The notes under the pieces are model-generated. The model was not told where the DNA came from. It saw only the letters and a program-made list of their open reading frames with translations, and ran no database searches. Both the position numbers and the translations under genes were made by a program. Shown piece by piece: positions 13,056 to 22,170 of a stretch of 64,000 nt of DNA. Source of the DNA: Dokdonella koreensis DS-123 (GTDB lineage Bacteria > Pseudomonadota > Gammaproteobacteria > Xanthomonadales > Rhodanobacteraceae); contig NZ_CP015249.1 in the NCBI RefSeq assembly GCF_001632775.1, positions 3,018,686 through 3,082,685 on the forward strand, read 5' to 3'. Position 1 is the stretch's first letter. Each line of letters opens with the position of its first letter.

Positions 13056-16000
13056 ATGTCCGTTGTCCCACGTCGCGGCCGGCTCAACCCGCGCCCGCTA
13101 CTGATGTCGCTGGCGATAGGCTTCGCCGGCAGCGTATCCGTGCCGATCACGGCCGGTACGCCGTCAGCCGTTCCCGCTCCATCCGCCACGCAGGCGGCCC
13201 CGTTCCATATCGACCAGGCCCTGGCCGGCCGCCTCAGTGGCGGCGGCAAGTCCGACATGTTCGTCTACCTGGGACGCCGCGCCGACCTCTCAGCCGCGTT
13301 CGGCATGGACTGGAACGCACGCGGCCACTACGTCCAGCAGGCGCTGCAGGCGGTGGCCGAGGAATCGCAGCGCGAGCTGCGCGCCCTGCTCGACCAGCAG
13401 GGCGTCCAGTACCAGGCGTTCTGGATCGACAACGTCATCCACGTTCGCGACGCCGATCTCGCCGTGCTCGACACGCTGGCCAGCCGCGCGGCCTCCGCCG
13501 GCATCGATCGGATCATCGGCGAGCCGGACGTGCGCCTGATCGAGCCGGAAAAGACCGAGCCGGTGCTGCTGCCGGAGCTGGCCGCCGCGATCAGCAACAT
13601 CGAGCACGTCAACGCGCCCGACGTCTGGAATCTCGGCTTCACCGGGCGCGGCATCACCGTCGCCAACATCGACACCGGCGCGCGCTACAGCCACGACGCC
13701 CTGGTGCACCGGTACCGTGGCACGATCGGTCCCGACCAATACGATCACAACTACAACTGGTGGAGCCCGTACGACCACTCGGCCGCCCCCACCGACCCGC
13801 ACAACCACGGCTCGCACACGATCGGCACGATGGTCGGCGACGGCGGCTCGGACCGCCTGATCGGCATGGCGCCGGGCGCGAAATGGATGGCCTGCCAGGG
13901 CTTCAATCCGTCCTCGACCGCGTCGGCCCTGTTCGAATGCGGCCAGTTCATGCTCGCGCCATGGAACCTGGCCCAGCAGAACCCCGATCCGAACCGCCGT
14001 CCGCACGTCGTCAACAACTCCTGGACCGACTGCAACCGCCAGGTCGACACCTGGTACGAGGGCGTCGTCGACGCGTGGATCGCCGCCGGCATCGTGCCGG
14101 TGTTCTCCAACGGCAACGCCAGCAACTGCAACTATTCGCGCCCGCCCGGCCTGAACACCGTCGGCAACCCGGCACGCTACGGCAAGGTGCTTTCGGTCGG
14201 CTCCACCGGCACCGACAACGGCCTGTACGCGGCCCACTCGAACTGGGGACCGACCGACTACCCCACCGCCGGCCTGCCGAACTATCCGGATCACCAGGGC
14301 TTCCCGAGCATCAAGCCGAACATCGTCGCGCCCGGCGTGTCGGTTCTTTCGGCCGGCAAGGACTCCGACGATCACTACTACCTCAGCAACGGCACCTCGA
14401 TGTCGGCTCCGCACGTGGCCGGCCTGGTGGCGCTGATGTGGGAAGCGGCACCTTGCCTGGTCGGCGACTACGCCGGCACCGGCACGATCATCATGAAGAC
14501 CGCGCGGCCGGTGCCGTACGCCTCCGGCGGAACGCCAGCACCGGGGCCGGGCAACGTGCCGAACTACGCCACCGGCTGGGGCGAGATCGATGCGCTGGCC
14601 GCCGTCGACGCGGCGATGGAGGAATGCGGCGGCTTCACGATTGCCGGCGCACCGGCCGAGCTGCACGTCTGCGCGGCCAACCCGGCCAGCTACGCTCTCG
14701 AACTGCGCAGCCACGGCGGCTTCCACGACCCGGTCACGCTGTCGATCGCCTCGGGCCTGCCCGCCGGCGTCACCGCGAGCTTCTCGCAGAACCCGCTGGT
14801 GCCGGCCGACCCGGCCTCGACCTCCACGCTCGGCCTCGGCAACACCGCCGGCCAGCCCAGCGCCAGCTACAGGCTGACGGTCAAGGCGCAATCCTCCGGA
14901 CCGGCCTTCGCCGCCCTCGAACGCAGCGTGGACCTGGATCTGCACATCGACGCCGCCGCGCTCGCCGCGCCGACGCTGAGCGCGCCGGCCAATGGCGAGA
15001 CGAACGTCGTCGTGCGACCGAACTTCGAATGGAACGGCGTCGCCGGCGAGACCTATCACGTGCAGGTCGCCACCGACGCCGCGTTCGCCGCGCCGTCGAT
15101 CGACCAGACCGTCGCCGCGACCAGCTTCCGGCCGACCAGCCTGCTCGCCACCGGCAAGACCTACTACTGGCGCGTGCGCGGCGAGAACACCTGCGGCGGC
15201 GGCAACTGGTCGGCGACCGGAACCTTCAGCACCCGCTTCGACCCGGTCGCCAGCATCACGCCCGGCTCGCTCGCGTTCACCCTGGCGGCCGACGCCACCG
15301 ACAGCCGCAGCCTCAACATCGCCAACACCGGTTCGGCCGAGCTGGTCTGGACCGCCGCCGAGGCCGGCGTCAGCGCGACGGCGCCGAGCGCGGATGCCGC
15401 CTGGCAACCGATCGGCCCGCTCGGCGGCGACGTCGAGGCGATCGCGATCTCGCCGATCAATCCCGACCTGATCCTGCTCGGCACCGCGCCCGCCGTCGGC
15501 GCCGGCAACCTGTACCGCTCCATCGACGGCGGCGCGAGCTGGACCCAGGTCATCAGCGGCGCGAACATCTACAGCATCGTGTACGCCGGCGACGGCACGG
15601 CCTATGCCGGAACGATGGCCGGTGTACGCAAGAGCACCGACGACGGCGTCACGTGGTCCACGCCGAACCTCAACATCGGCGCCAACCGCCAGACCTTCGG
15701 CGTCGCGGTCGCGCCGAGCAACTCGTCGATCGTCTGGGCGGCGGTCGCGGCCGCGAACGGCGTGCAGACCAAGAACCTGCTGCGCAGCACGGACGCCGGC
15801 GTGACCTGGCAGAACGTGACGCCGACCCTCGGCGCCACCTTGAACGGCCGCGCGATCGCGGTGCATCCGACCAATCCGAACACGGTCGTCGCGCTGTTCG
15901 ACGGCGGCTTCGGCGGCGGCCAGGTCTGGGTCAGCACGAACGGCGGCGCGAGCTGGACGAACCGCTCCGCCGGCCTGCCCGGCAATCCGCCGCGCTCGGT

Positions 16001-19000
16001 GCATTTCGACGGTACGCGGCTGCTGGTCGGCGGCGGCCAGGCCTACAACAACCAGTATTTCGGCCTGTACCAATCGCTCGATCTCGGCGTCACCTGGGCC
16101 GCGCTGCACACGTCGACGCCGACGCCGCACGTGGAAGCCATTGCCGTCGATCCGCAGGATTCCGACACGATCTACCTCGCCACCAGCAACAGCGGCATCC
16201 ATCGCAGCCGTGACGGCGGCGTCACCTGGCAGACCGGACTCGGCGGCACCTCGCGCGTCGGCATGATGGACCTCGCCCTGGTGCCGGGCAGCCCGGGCGA
16301 GATCCTCGCCGGCGCGATGTCGCAAGGCCTGTTCCGCAGCCTCGACGGCGGCGACAGCTTCGCCGCGTACGGCACCGGCATCGCCGAGGCGCGCCTGTAT
16401 TCGGTGACGACCAACCCGCTCAACCCGCAGGAGATCGCCGTCGCGTTCCAGGCCGCCAATGCCGGCGGCATCTACTCGACCGCCGACGGCGGCGCACACT
16501 GGATCGTCGAGTCGGCGCCGCCGACGCGCTACGTCACGGTGCGCTTCGCGCCGGACGGCACCCTGTACGGCATCTCGACCGGCCCGACCACGATCGCCAG
16601 GGAAGCGGTGTACCGCCGCGAAACCGACGGCACCTGGACGCACCTCGGCCCGAACCAGGGCGCGAACTTCCTGGTCGACCTGGAGGCCATCGCGTTCGGC
16701 TGGAACGACCCGAACCTGATCGTCGTCGGCGGCAAGGACAACGGCGTCGCCGGCTCCGAGGCCACGATCTGGCGCTCGACCGACCGCGGCCAGACCTGGA
16801 CCAAGGTGCACGAGGCCACCGCCGGCTACAAGGTCACGGCGATCGAGATCATCCAGGACGGCACCGACCTGAACATGGTCGCCACTGCCGGCTCGGCCTC
16901 GCTCGGCGGTGTCCTGCGCTCGACCGACGGCGGCGCCAGCTGGCAACCCTCATCGGCCGGCATCGAGCCGGTCGGCTACTGGGCCACTGCGCGCATGTGC
17001 ACGCATCCGGCCACGCCGCAGCGCGTATTCGCGGTCAAGGGCAATCCGAGCGCGCTGTACCGGAGCGACGACGGCGGCGCCAACTGGCAGGCCACCGGCT
17101 CCACCTTCCCGGTCCTGGTGGTCTCGCTCGCTTGCGATCCCGTCGACGAGAACGTGATCTACGCCGGGCAGTCCTCCACCCTCGCCGGCACGATCCGCGT
17201 GCTGCGTTCGGGCGACGCCGGCGCCAGCTTCGAGCGCTTCGACAGCGGCATCCCCGTCGCCGGGCCGGTTCCGCAGGGCTTCGCCTTCAAGGGGACCTCG
17301 AGCCTGCTGGCCGCCACCAACGGCGGCGGCACCTTCGAGACCAGCCTCGGCGGCGAAGCACGCGCCTGCATGAGCCCGCACGACGTTCCGTGGCTGACGC
17401 TCGGCTCGACCGGCGGCACCGTCGCGCCGGGCGCCGGCTCCGTGGTGACCGTGGGTGCCGACGCGAACAGCCTGGCGCTCGGTCAGTACCGCGCCCAGCT
17501 GTGCTTCAGCACCAACGATCCGAACGCGGAGCTGATCCGCGTTCCGGTGCAGCTGACCGTGGCCGACTCCAGCGCCGGCACGCTCGCCGGCAACGTCTCC
17601 GCGCTCGGTTACTGCGGCCGCCAGACGACGGCCGCGGCGAATGCGCAGGTCACCATCACCGGCCAGCACAACAGCTTCACGATGACGACCGACTCCGCCG
17701 GCCGCTTCAGCAGGGAGATCAGCCTCGACGAGAGTCCGCTGTCCGTTCTCGTGCGCAAGGCGGGACATGTCGACGTCTCGCTGGACGACATCGTGCTGGC
17801 GTCCACGCAGACCACCACGGTGGACCTGCAGGTCAAGCTCGACGCCCCCTGCCTGGAGACCGCGCCCTCCGCGTTCGACGTCGCCCTCGAAGCCGGTGGC
17901 AACACCACGCAGACCTTCACGCTGCACAACACGGACGGCGCCGGAACGCTGGACTGGAACGCCCGCGGCGCGACGCCGACCGCTTCGCCGGCACCCGAGG
18001 TGCTCGCTCCCGCCGGCGGTTCCGGGGCCGGCGGCTTCGAGCTGGCCGGCCATTTCGGCCAGCCGCTGCCCGGCCTCGCCACGATCGGCACGGCCGGCCA
18101 GCTCGACTGCAACAACGCGCCCGGGCTGATCCGGCACGACGACGGCAGCGTCGAGAGCGGCTACGGCGCCGATCCCAGCCTCGTGCAGCGCATCACGATG
18201 GTCGACTACTTCGTGCCGCGCACGTACCCGACCATGCTCGACGCCGCCTGCATCGTGTTCGTCAGCATCGGGCCGAGCTCGCTCGACTTCGACCTGGTCG
18301 TCTACGACGACGACGGTCCGGGCGGCTCGCCGGGTACCGAGCTCGGCTCGCTCGCGCTCAGCGCGACCGATCTGCCGATCCCGCCGCTGCCGCCGGCACT
18401 GCCGTGGAAGAGCTTCGACCTGTCGAGCCTGAACCTGCGCATCTTCTCGGGCGGCGTCTACATCGGCGTGCGCTGGTTCGCCACCGATCCGCCGGTGACG
18501 CTCGGCGCCGATACTTCGGCTGGCCAGCCGGCCAACGTCGGCCACGGCTACAAGAAGTTCGACCAGGGCGCGTGGGAATCGCTGGTTGCCGCGTGGCCGG
18601 CGTATCGCTCGCTGTTCATCCGCGCGGCCACGCACGACGTGTCCGGTTGCGAAGCCGCGAGCAGCGTGTCGTGGCTGACGCTGACGCCGTCCAGCGGCAG
18701 CGTCGCGCCCGGCGCCAGCACCGACGTCGCGGTGCGCATCGACAGCAGCGGACTCGCCACCGGCGAGCACCATGCCAGCCTCTGCCTCGACAGCAACGAT
18801 CCGGAACAGCCGCGCGTGATCGTTCCGGTCCGGCTGACCGTCGAAGCCGGCGCAAACGATCCCGCCACGCTGAGCGCACTCGGCGGCTCGGGCCAGAGCG
18901 CGGCGCTGAACGCGGCCTTCCCGGTGCCGCTGTCGGTGCAGGTGCTCAACAGCCAGGGCCAGCCGCTGGCCGGCGCGAACGTCGACTTCACCGCGCCCGC

Positions 19001-20015
19001 CACCGGCGCGTCGACCGCGCTGTCGCAAGCACGCGTCACCACCGACGCCAATGGCTACGCCGCCGTGCAGGCCGTCGCCAATGCAAGCGCCGGCACCTAC
19101 GCGGTGACGGCGAGCGTCAGCGGCGTGACGCCGGCGCAGTTCGTGCTGACCAACCTCGCGGCCAGCACCGACCTCGCGATCGAGGTGCGCAGCCTGCGCG
19201 GCTACGCGCAGCGCGGTGATCTGCTCGACTACCTGGTGACCGTGCGCAACCTCGGACGCGATGCGGTCGCGAACGGGACCGTCAGCGGCCAGCTGTCGCC
19301 ACAGCTCGATGCCACGTTCGCGAGCTGGCAGTGCCTGGCGGCCGATAGCAGCCACTGCACCGGCAGCGGCACCGGCGACCTGCAGGACGCGAGCCTGGCG
19401 GTGCCGGCCGGCAGCAGCCTGAGCTACCTGGTCAGCGCCCCGGTGCGCTGGAACGCCGACGGCCTCGCCGCGCTCGCCGGCCGGACGACGCACGCCGCCG
19501 ACGCGAACCCCGCCAACGACCAGCACACGGCCGGCGCGCCGATCGTCATCTACCGCGACGGCTTCGAGCACTTCGGCCAGACGGCCGGCCTGCAGCCGGG
19601 ACAGGAGCGGCTGGACATGCAGGCCGCGATCGCGTTCACGCCGGACGCGCCGGCACGGGAACTGGTCGATACCGTGCTCGTCGCGATGCCGGAGGGGACT
19701 TCGGACGCGCTCGAGGCCGCCGCCTTCCGCATCGAACGCCTCAACGGCGCCGGGACGACCTGGCTGCGCATCGTCGCCCGCGACGAGAGCGGCCAGGCTT
19801 TCGCCACCGACTGGACGCGAGCGAACCCGGCGGGCGAAGCGGTACTCGCCCTGGTCGAGCTCGAACCTGGATCGGAAGAAGGCGAGGCGCGCCGGCAGTA
19901 CGTGCTGAACCTGGGCATCGGCTCGGACGTGCTCACCGTGCCGCTGGCGGATCCGGCCGGCAGCTACGTGCTGTGGTCATTCACCCCCGTGCGCCGCGTT
20001 GCCGAAGCGAACTAG
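13056..20015 (+). CDS. Giant secreted S8 (subtilisin-family) serine protease with Asp-box propeller
   Basis: Predicted exported endopeptidase of 2319 residues. A signal peptide spans about residues 1-33, followed by a propeptide-like region to about 190. The S8 domain (about 195-510) has Asp206 (IDTG), His251 (NHGSH), oxyanion Asn354 and Ser448 (GTSMSAPHVAG), so the triad is complete. A fibronectin-like module (about 635-728) precedes about 12 Asp-box (SxDxGxTW) repeats at about 815-1390, which suggest a beta-propeller. Then come BACON-like modules (about 1442 and 1869), a carboxypeptidase-regulatory-like module, an Ig-like Big_1-type module (about 1938) and a DUF11-like module (about 2040). 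VIYRDGFEHF at about 2165 is followed by a 150-residue tail. The start was chosen for its AAGGAGA site. Substrates are unknown. Confidence 0.85.
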   Translation: MSVVPRRGRLNPRPLLMSLAIGFAGSVSVPITAGTPSAVPAPSATQAAPFHIDQALAGRLSGGGKSDMFVYLGRRADLSAAFGMDWNARGHYVQQALQAVAEESQRELRALLDQQGVQYQAFWIDNVIHVRDADLAVLDTLASRAASAGIDRIIGEPDVRLIEPEKTEPVLLPELAAAISNIEHVNAPDVWNLGFTGRGITVANIDTGARYSHDALVHRYRGTIGPDQYDHNYNWWSPYDHSAAPTDPHNHGSHTIGTMVGDGGSDRLIGMAPGAKWMACQGFNPSSTASALFECGQFMLAPWNLAQQNPDPNRRPHVVNNSWTDCNRQVDTWYEGVVDAWIAAGIVPVFSNGNASNCNYSRPPGLNTVGNPARYGKVLSVGSTGTDNGLYAAHSNWGPTDYPTAGLPNYPDHQGFPSIKPNIVAPGVSVLSAGKDSDDHYYLSNGTSMSAPHVAGLVALMWEAAPCLVGDYAGTGTIIMKTARPVPYASGGTPAPGPGNVPNYATGWGEIDALAAVDAAMEECGGFTIAGAPAELHVCAANPASYALELRSHGGFHDPVTLSIASGLPAGVTASFSQNPLVPADPASTSTLGLGNTAGQPSASYRLTVKAQSSGPAFAALERSVDLDLHIDAAALAAPTLSAPANGETNVVVRPNFEWNGVAGETYHVQVATDAAFAAPSIDQTVAATSFRPTSLLATGKTYYWRVRGENTCGGGNWSATGTFSTRFDPVASITPGSLAFTLAADATDSRSLNIANTGSAELVWTAAEAGVSATAPSADAAWQPIGPLGGDVEAIAISPINPDLILLGTAPAVGAGNLYRSIDGGASWTQVISGANIYSIVYAGDGTAYAGTMAGVRKSTDDGVTWSTPNLNIGANRQTFGVAVAPSNSSIVWAAVAAANGVQTKNLLRSTDAGVTWQNVTPTLGATLNGRAIAVHPTNPNTVVALFDGGFGGGQVWVSTNGGASWTNRSAGLPGNPPRSVHFDGTRLLVGGGQAYNNQYFGLYQSLDLGVTWAALHTSTPTPHVEAIAVDPQDSDTIYLATSNSGIHRSRDGGVTWQTGLGGTSRVGMMDLALVPGSPGEILAGAMSQGLFRSLDGGDSFAAYGTGIAEARLYSVTTNPLNPQEIAVAFQAANAGGIYSTADGGAHWIVESAPPTRYVTVRFAPDGTLYGISTGPTTIAREAVYRRETDGTWTHLGPNQGANFLVDLEAIAFGWNDPNLIVVGGKDNGVAGSEATIWRSTDRGQTWTKVHEATAGYKVTAIEIIQDGTDLNMVATAGSASLGGVLRSTDGGASWQPSSAGIEPVGYWATARMCTHPATPQRVFAVKGNPSALYRSDDGGANWQATGSTFPVLVVSLACDPVDENVIYAGQSSTLAGTIRVLRSGDAGASFERFDSGIPVAGPVPQGFAFKGTSSLLAATNGGGTFETSLGGEARACMSPHDVPWLTLGSTGGTVAPGAGSVVTVGADANSLALGQYRAQLCFSTNDPNAELIRVPVQLTVADSSAGTLAGNVSALGYCGRQTTAAANAQVTITGQHNSFTMTTDSAGRFSREISLDESPLSVLVRKAGHVDVSLDDIVLASTQTTTVDLQVKLDAPCLETAPSAFDVALEAGGNTTQTFTLHNTDGAGTLDWNARGATPTASPAPEVLAPAGGSGAGGFELAGHFGQPLPGLATIGTAGQLDCNNAPGLIRHDDGSVESGYGADPSLVQRITMVDYFVPRTYPTMLDAACIVFVSIGPSSLDFDLVVYDDDGPGGSPGTELGSLALSATDLPIPPLPPALPWKSFDLSSLNLRIFSGGVYIGVRWFATDPPVTLGADTSAGQPANVGHGYKKFDQGAWESLVAAWPAYRSLFIRAATHDVSGCEAASSVSWLTLTPSSGSVAPGASTDVAVRIDSSGLATGEHHASLCLDSNDPEQPRVIVPVRLTVEAGANDPATLSALGGSGQSAALNAAFPVPLSVQVLNSQGQPLAGANVDFTAPATGASTALSQARVTTDANGYAAVQAVANASAGTYAVTASVSGVTPAQFVLTNLAASTDLAIEVRSLRGYAQRGDLLDYLVTVRNLGRDAVANGTVSGQLSPQLDATFASWQCLAADSSHCTGSGTGDLQDASLAVPAGSSLSYLVSAPVRWNADGLAALAGRTTHAADANPANDQHTAGAPIVIYRDGFEHFGQTAGLQPGQERLDMQAAIAFTPDAPARELVDTVLVAMPEGTSDALEAAAFRIERLNGAGTTWLRIVARDESGQAFATDWTRANPAGEAVLALVELEPGSEEGEARRQYVLNLGIGSDVLTVPLADPAGSYVLWSFTPVRRVAEAN

Positions 20016-20039
20016 ACCGGCAAGGCCGCGTGACTTGCG

Positions 20040-20071
20040 CCCCCCATCCTTGTGATGGGGGGTTTTTTTTT
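20040..20071 (+). terminator. Rho-independent terminator of the subtilase gene
   Basis: A perfect 9-bp stem CCCCCCATC/GATGGGGGG with a 5-nt loop is followed directly by nine T residues (20063-20071). It lies 24 bp after the subtilase stop and is the clearest intrinsic terminator in the window. Confidence 0.95.
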
Positions 20072-20191
20072 GGTTCTTCGCCCCTTCGCGGGAATCAATC
20101 AGCTGCCGCTTCCGTCGCAACCACTGCTGCTCTCGCTCTCGCTGTTGCTGTCGCTGTTGCCGTTGCCGTGCTCTCGCTCTTGCTGTTGGCG

Positions 20192-20469
20192 CCTAAAGCG
20201 AACCGAGCATCGCAGGTCGGCCAGGCCGAAGAGCTGCCCCGTGTCTGAGCGAAGCGAGTTGGGGCAGCGTGCCTGGCCGACCGAGAAGCGCAGGGGACCG
20301 GCGCGGCGCAGCCGTGCCGGCTCGCGCCGGCGCAGGCGGTTTTGGTTACTTCTGCCAAGACAAAGAATTTCCTGGAGAAATTCTTGACGTCGCGCAGCGA
20401 CGGCCCGAAGGGCGGCCGCCAGGGATGGCGGGCCGCAAAAGTGACCCGCGCGCGCAGCGTGCGGAAGCT
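20192..20469 (+). repeat. Structured extragenic repeat, copy A
   Basis: About 278 nt, related to copy B at 20542-20793 on the other strand. Predicted stems: P1 20215-20226 with 20271-20282 (12 bp, perfect), P2 20234-20240 with 20261-20267 (7 bp), a 9-bp hairpin 20363-20385, GTCGC/GCGAC at about 20388-20400, then further GC hairpins. The P2 loop sequence (GTGTCTGAGCGAAGCGAGTT) is identical in both copies. A low-complexity stretch rich in CTGTTGC and CTCTCG units precedes it (about 20120-20190). There is no credible coding frame. The function is unknown. Confidence 0.8.
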
Positions 20470-20541
20470 GCTGCTCTGATCTTCTGCCGTGGTTATCTGG
20501 TGAGGATTGCTGGCACAGAAAAGAACAACAGCAACATCAAG

Positions 20542-20793
20542 AGCTTTCGTCCGCTGCGCGGCCGAGTCCCTTTTGCGGCAGCCATCCCTGGCCGCCGCCC
20601 TCCGGGCCATCGCTGACGCGATGTCAAAAATGTCTCCCGGACATTTTTTGACGGGCCAAAAGGAACCAAAAGCCCTCTCGCCCGGCGTCCCCTGCGCTTC
20701 TCGGACGACCAGGCACGGCGCCCCAACTCGCTTCGCTCAGACACGGGGCGCCTCTGCGGCCTCCTCGCCCTGCGATGCTCGGCTTGCTTTAGG
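20542..20793 (-). repeat. Structured extragenic repeat, copy B (inverted)
   Basis: About 252 nt in opposite orientation to copy A, with 72 bp between them. Equivalent stems are P1 20759-20770 with 20703-20714 (10 of 12 pairs, including one G-U), P2 20745-20751 with 20718-20724 (7 bp), the 9-bp hairpin 20626-20648, and ATCGC/GCGAT. Several pairs differ from copy A on both sides of the stem, so pairing is kept while sequence changes. A simple-sequence stretch of CCAAAG-type units (about 20797-20835) flanks its 5' end, mirroring copy A. Confidence 0.8.
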
Positions 20794-21032
20794 GCGAAAA
20801 AGCCAAGAGCCAAAGCCAAAGCAGGAGCAAGGCCAAATGTCCCCGCACATGGGCGAAGAACTTTTCTGGGAGGGCTGCCTATGCGATCCGTCCGGGATCG
20901 CCACCGTCGGGATAGGTCGCCGCGAATGTGCGACGCATTCGGATCAGTGACTCGCGGCCATCCATGGCCGCAGCTTTCGTCGGGATAACGAGCAGGCACC
21001 CGCCCGGGCACGCGGTCGCGCGCGACGAGGGC
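20794..21032. other. Gene-free region next to ychF with one palindrome
   Basis: No gene is visible. It contains the simple-sequence flank of repeat copy B and, at 20954-20971, an 8-bp palindrome (GCGGCCAT/ATGGCCGC with 2 bases between). The palindrome is about 60 bp beyond the ychF stop and lacks a U-tract, so I do not call it a terminator. Confidence 0.4.
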
Positions 21033-22124
21033 TCAGACGTTGAAGCGGAAATGCAGGATGTCGCCTTCTTTTACGAGGTAGTCCTTGCCTTCCAGGCGCA
21101 GCCGGCCCACCTCCTTGGCCCCCGCCTCGCCGCGGTACTTGATGTAGTCGTCGTAGGCGATGGTTTCGGCGCGGATGAAGCCGCGCTCGAAATCGGTATG
21201 GATGACGCCGGCGGCCTGCGGCGCCGTCGCCCCCTTGCGGACCGTCCAGGCGCGCACTTCCTTCTCGCCGGCGGTGAAGTAGGTCTGCAGGCCCAGCAGG
21301 CGATAGCCGGCACGGATGACGCGATTGAGGCCCGGCTCGTCCAGGCCCATGTCGGCCAGGAACGTGTCGCGATCGGCGTCGTCGAGCTGCGAGAGCTCCT
21401 CCTCGATCGCCGCGCAGACCGGCACGACCTCGGCACCCTCGCCTTGCGCGCGCTGGCGCACGGCCTCCAGGTGCGGGTTGTCGACGAAGCCGTCTTCCTT
21501 GACGTTGGCGATGTACATCAGCGGCTTGAGCGTCAGCAGGAACAGGTCGCGGACCAGCGCCTTCTCCTCCTCGTCCAGCCCGGCGGCGCGAGCTGGCCGC
21601 CCTTCGTTGAGCGCCTCGGCCAGCTTGCGCAGCACCGGACGGCGGGCCAGCGCATCCTTGTCATTGGCCTTGGCCGCGCGCTCGACCCGGTTGAGCGCCT
21701 TCTCGACCGATTCGAGATCGGCCAGCGCCAGTTCGGTGTCGATGGTCTCGATGTCCGAGATCGGATCGATCCGGCCGGCGACGTGGACGATGTCCGGATG
21801 CTCGAAGCAGCGCACCACGTGGGCGATCGCATCCACCTCGCGGATGTGCGCCAGGAACTTGTTGCCGAGCCCTTCGCCCTTGGAGGCGCCGGCGACCAGG
21901 CCGGCGATGTCGACGAACTCGATCGAGGTCGGGATGACCTTCAACGGCCTGGCGATGCCGGCGATCGCGACCAGCCGCGGATCGGGCACCGGCACCACGC
22001 CGACGTTGGGATCGATCGTGCAGAACGGGAAATTGGCCGCCGCGATGCCGGCCTTGGTCAAGGCATTGAACAGCGTGGACTTGCCCACGTTGGGCAGGCC
22101 GACGATGCCGCATTTGATACCCAT
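21033..22124 (-). CDS. ychF: Redox-regulated ATPase YchF (OBG/TRAFAC family)
   Basis: Ribosome-associated P-loop protein of the OBG family that hydrolyses ATP rather than GTP and is linked to translation and oxidative-stress responses. With the start [17 protein letters not shown] it has 363 residues, the length I recall for E. coli YchF. P-loop GLPNVGKST is at about residues 8-16 and G3 is [18 protein letters not shown] replaces the GTP-specific NKxD, which explains ATP preference. The C-terminal TGS domain ends [13 protein letters not shown] lies 6 nt upstream of the ATG. It follows pth by 46 bp, as in Pseudomonas. Confidence 0.97.
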   Translation of the reverse strand: MGIKCGIVGLPNVGKSTLFNALTKAGIAAANFPFCTIDPNVGVVPVPDPRLVAIAGIARPLKVIPTSIEFVDIAGLVAGASKGEGLGNKFLAHIREVDAIAHVVRCFEHPDIVHVAGRIDPISDIETIDTELALADLESVEKALNRVERAAKANDKDALARRPVLRKLAEALNEGRPARAAGLDEEEKALVRDLFLLTLKPLMYIANVKEDGFVDNPHLEAVRQRAQGEGAEVVPVCAAIEEELSQLDDADRDTFLADMGLDEPGLNRVIRAGYRLLGLQTYFTAGEKEVRAWTVRKGATAPQAAGVIHTDFERGFIRAETIAYDDYIKYRGEAGAKEVGRLRLEGKDYLVKEGDILHFRFNV

Positions 22125-22170
22125 CTGGAACTCCGCAATGGTGGATTCGGACCGGCACCCGCCGGCCTGG

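Noticed and set aside
13290-19571. Large minus-strand frames (1218 and 873 codons) opposite the subtilase
   Set aside because: They mirror the Asp-box and Ig-like repeats in the antisense register. No ribosome binding sites or recognised motifs are present.
20192-20793. Insertion sequence or MITE with target-site duplication
   Set aside because: No transposase and no obvious flanking direct repeat. The copies are inverted but diverged, so I keep the neutral term structured repeat.
20269-20950. Several short open frames of 110-170 codons in the repeat region
   Set aside because: Both strands and several frames are equally open, the translations are low-complexity, and the same DNA forms conserved hairpins. 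I treat it as non-coding.
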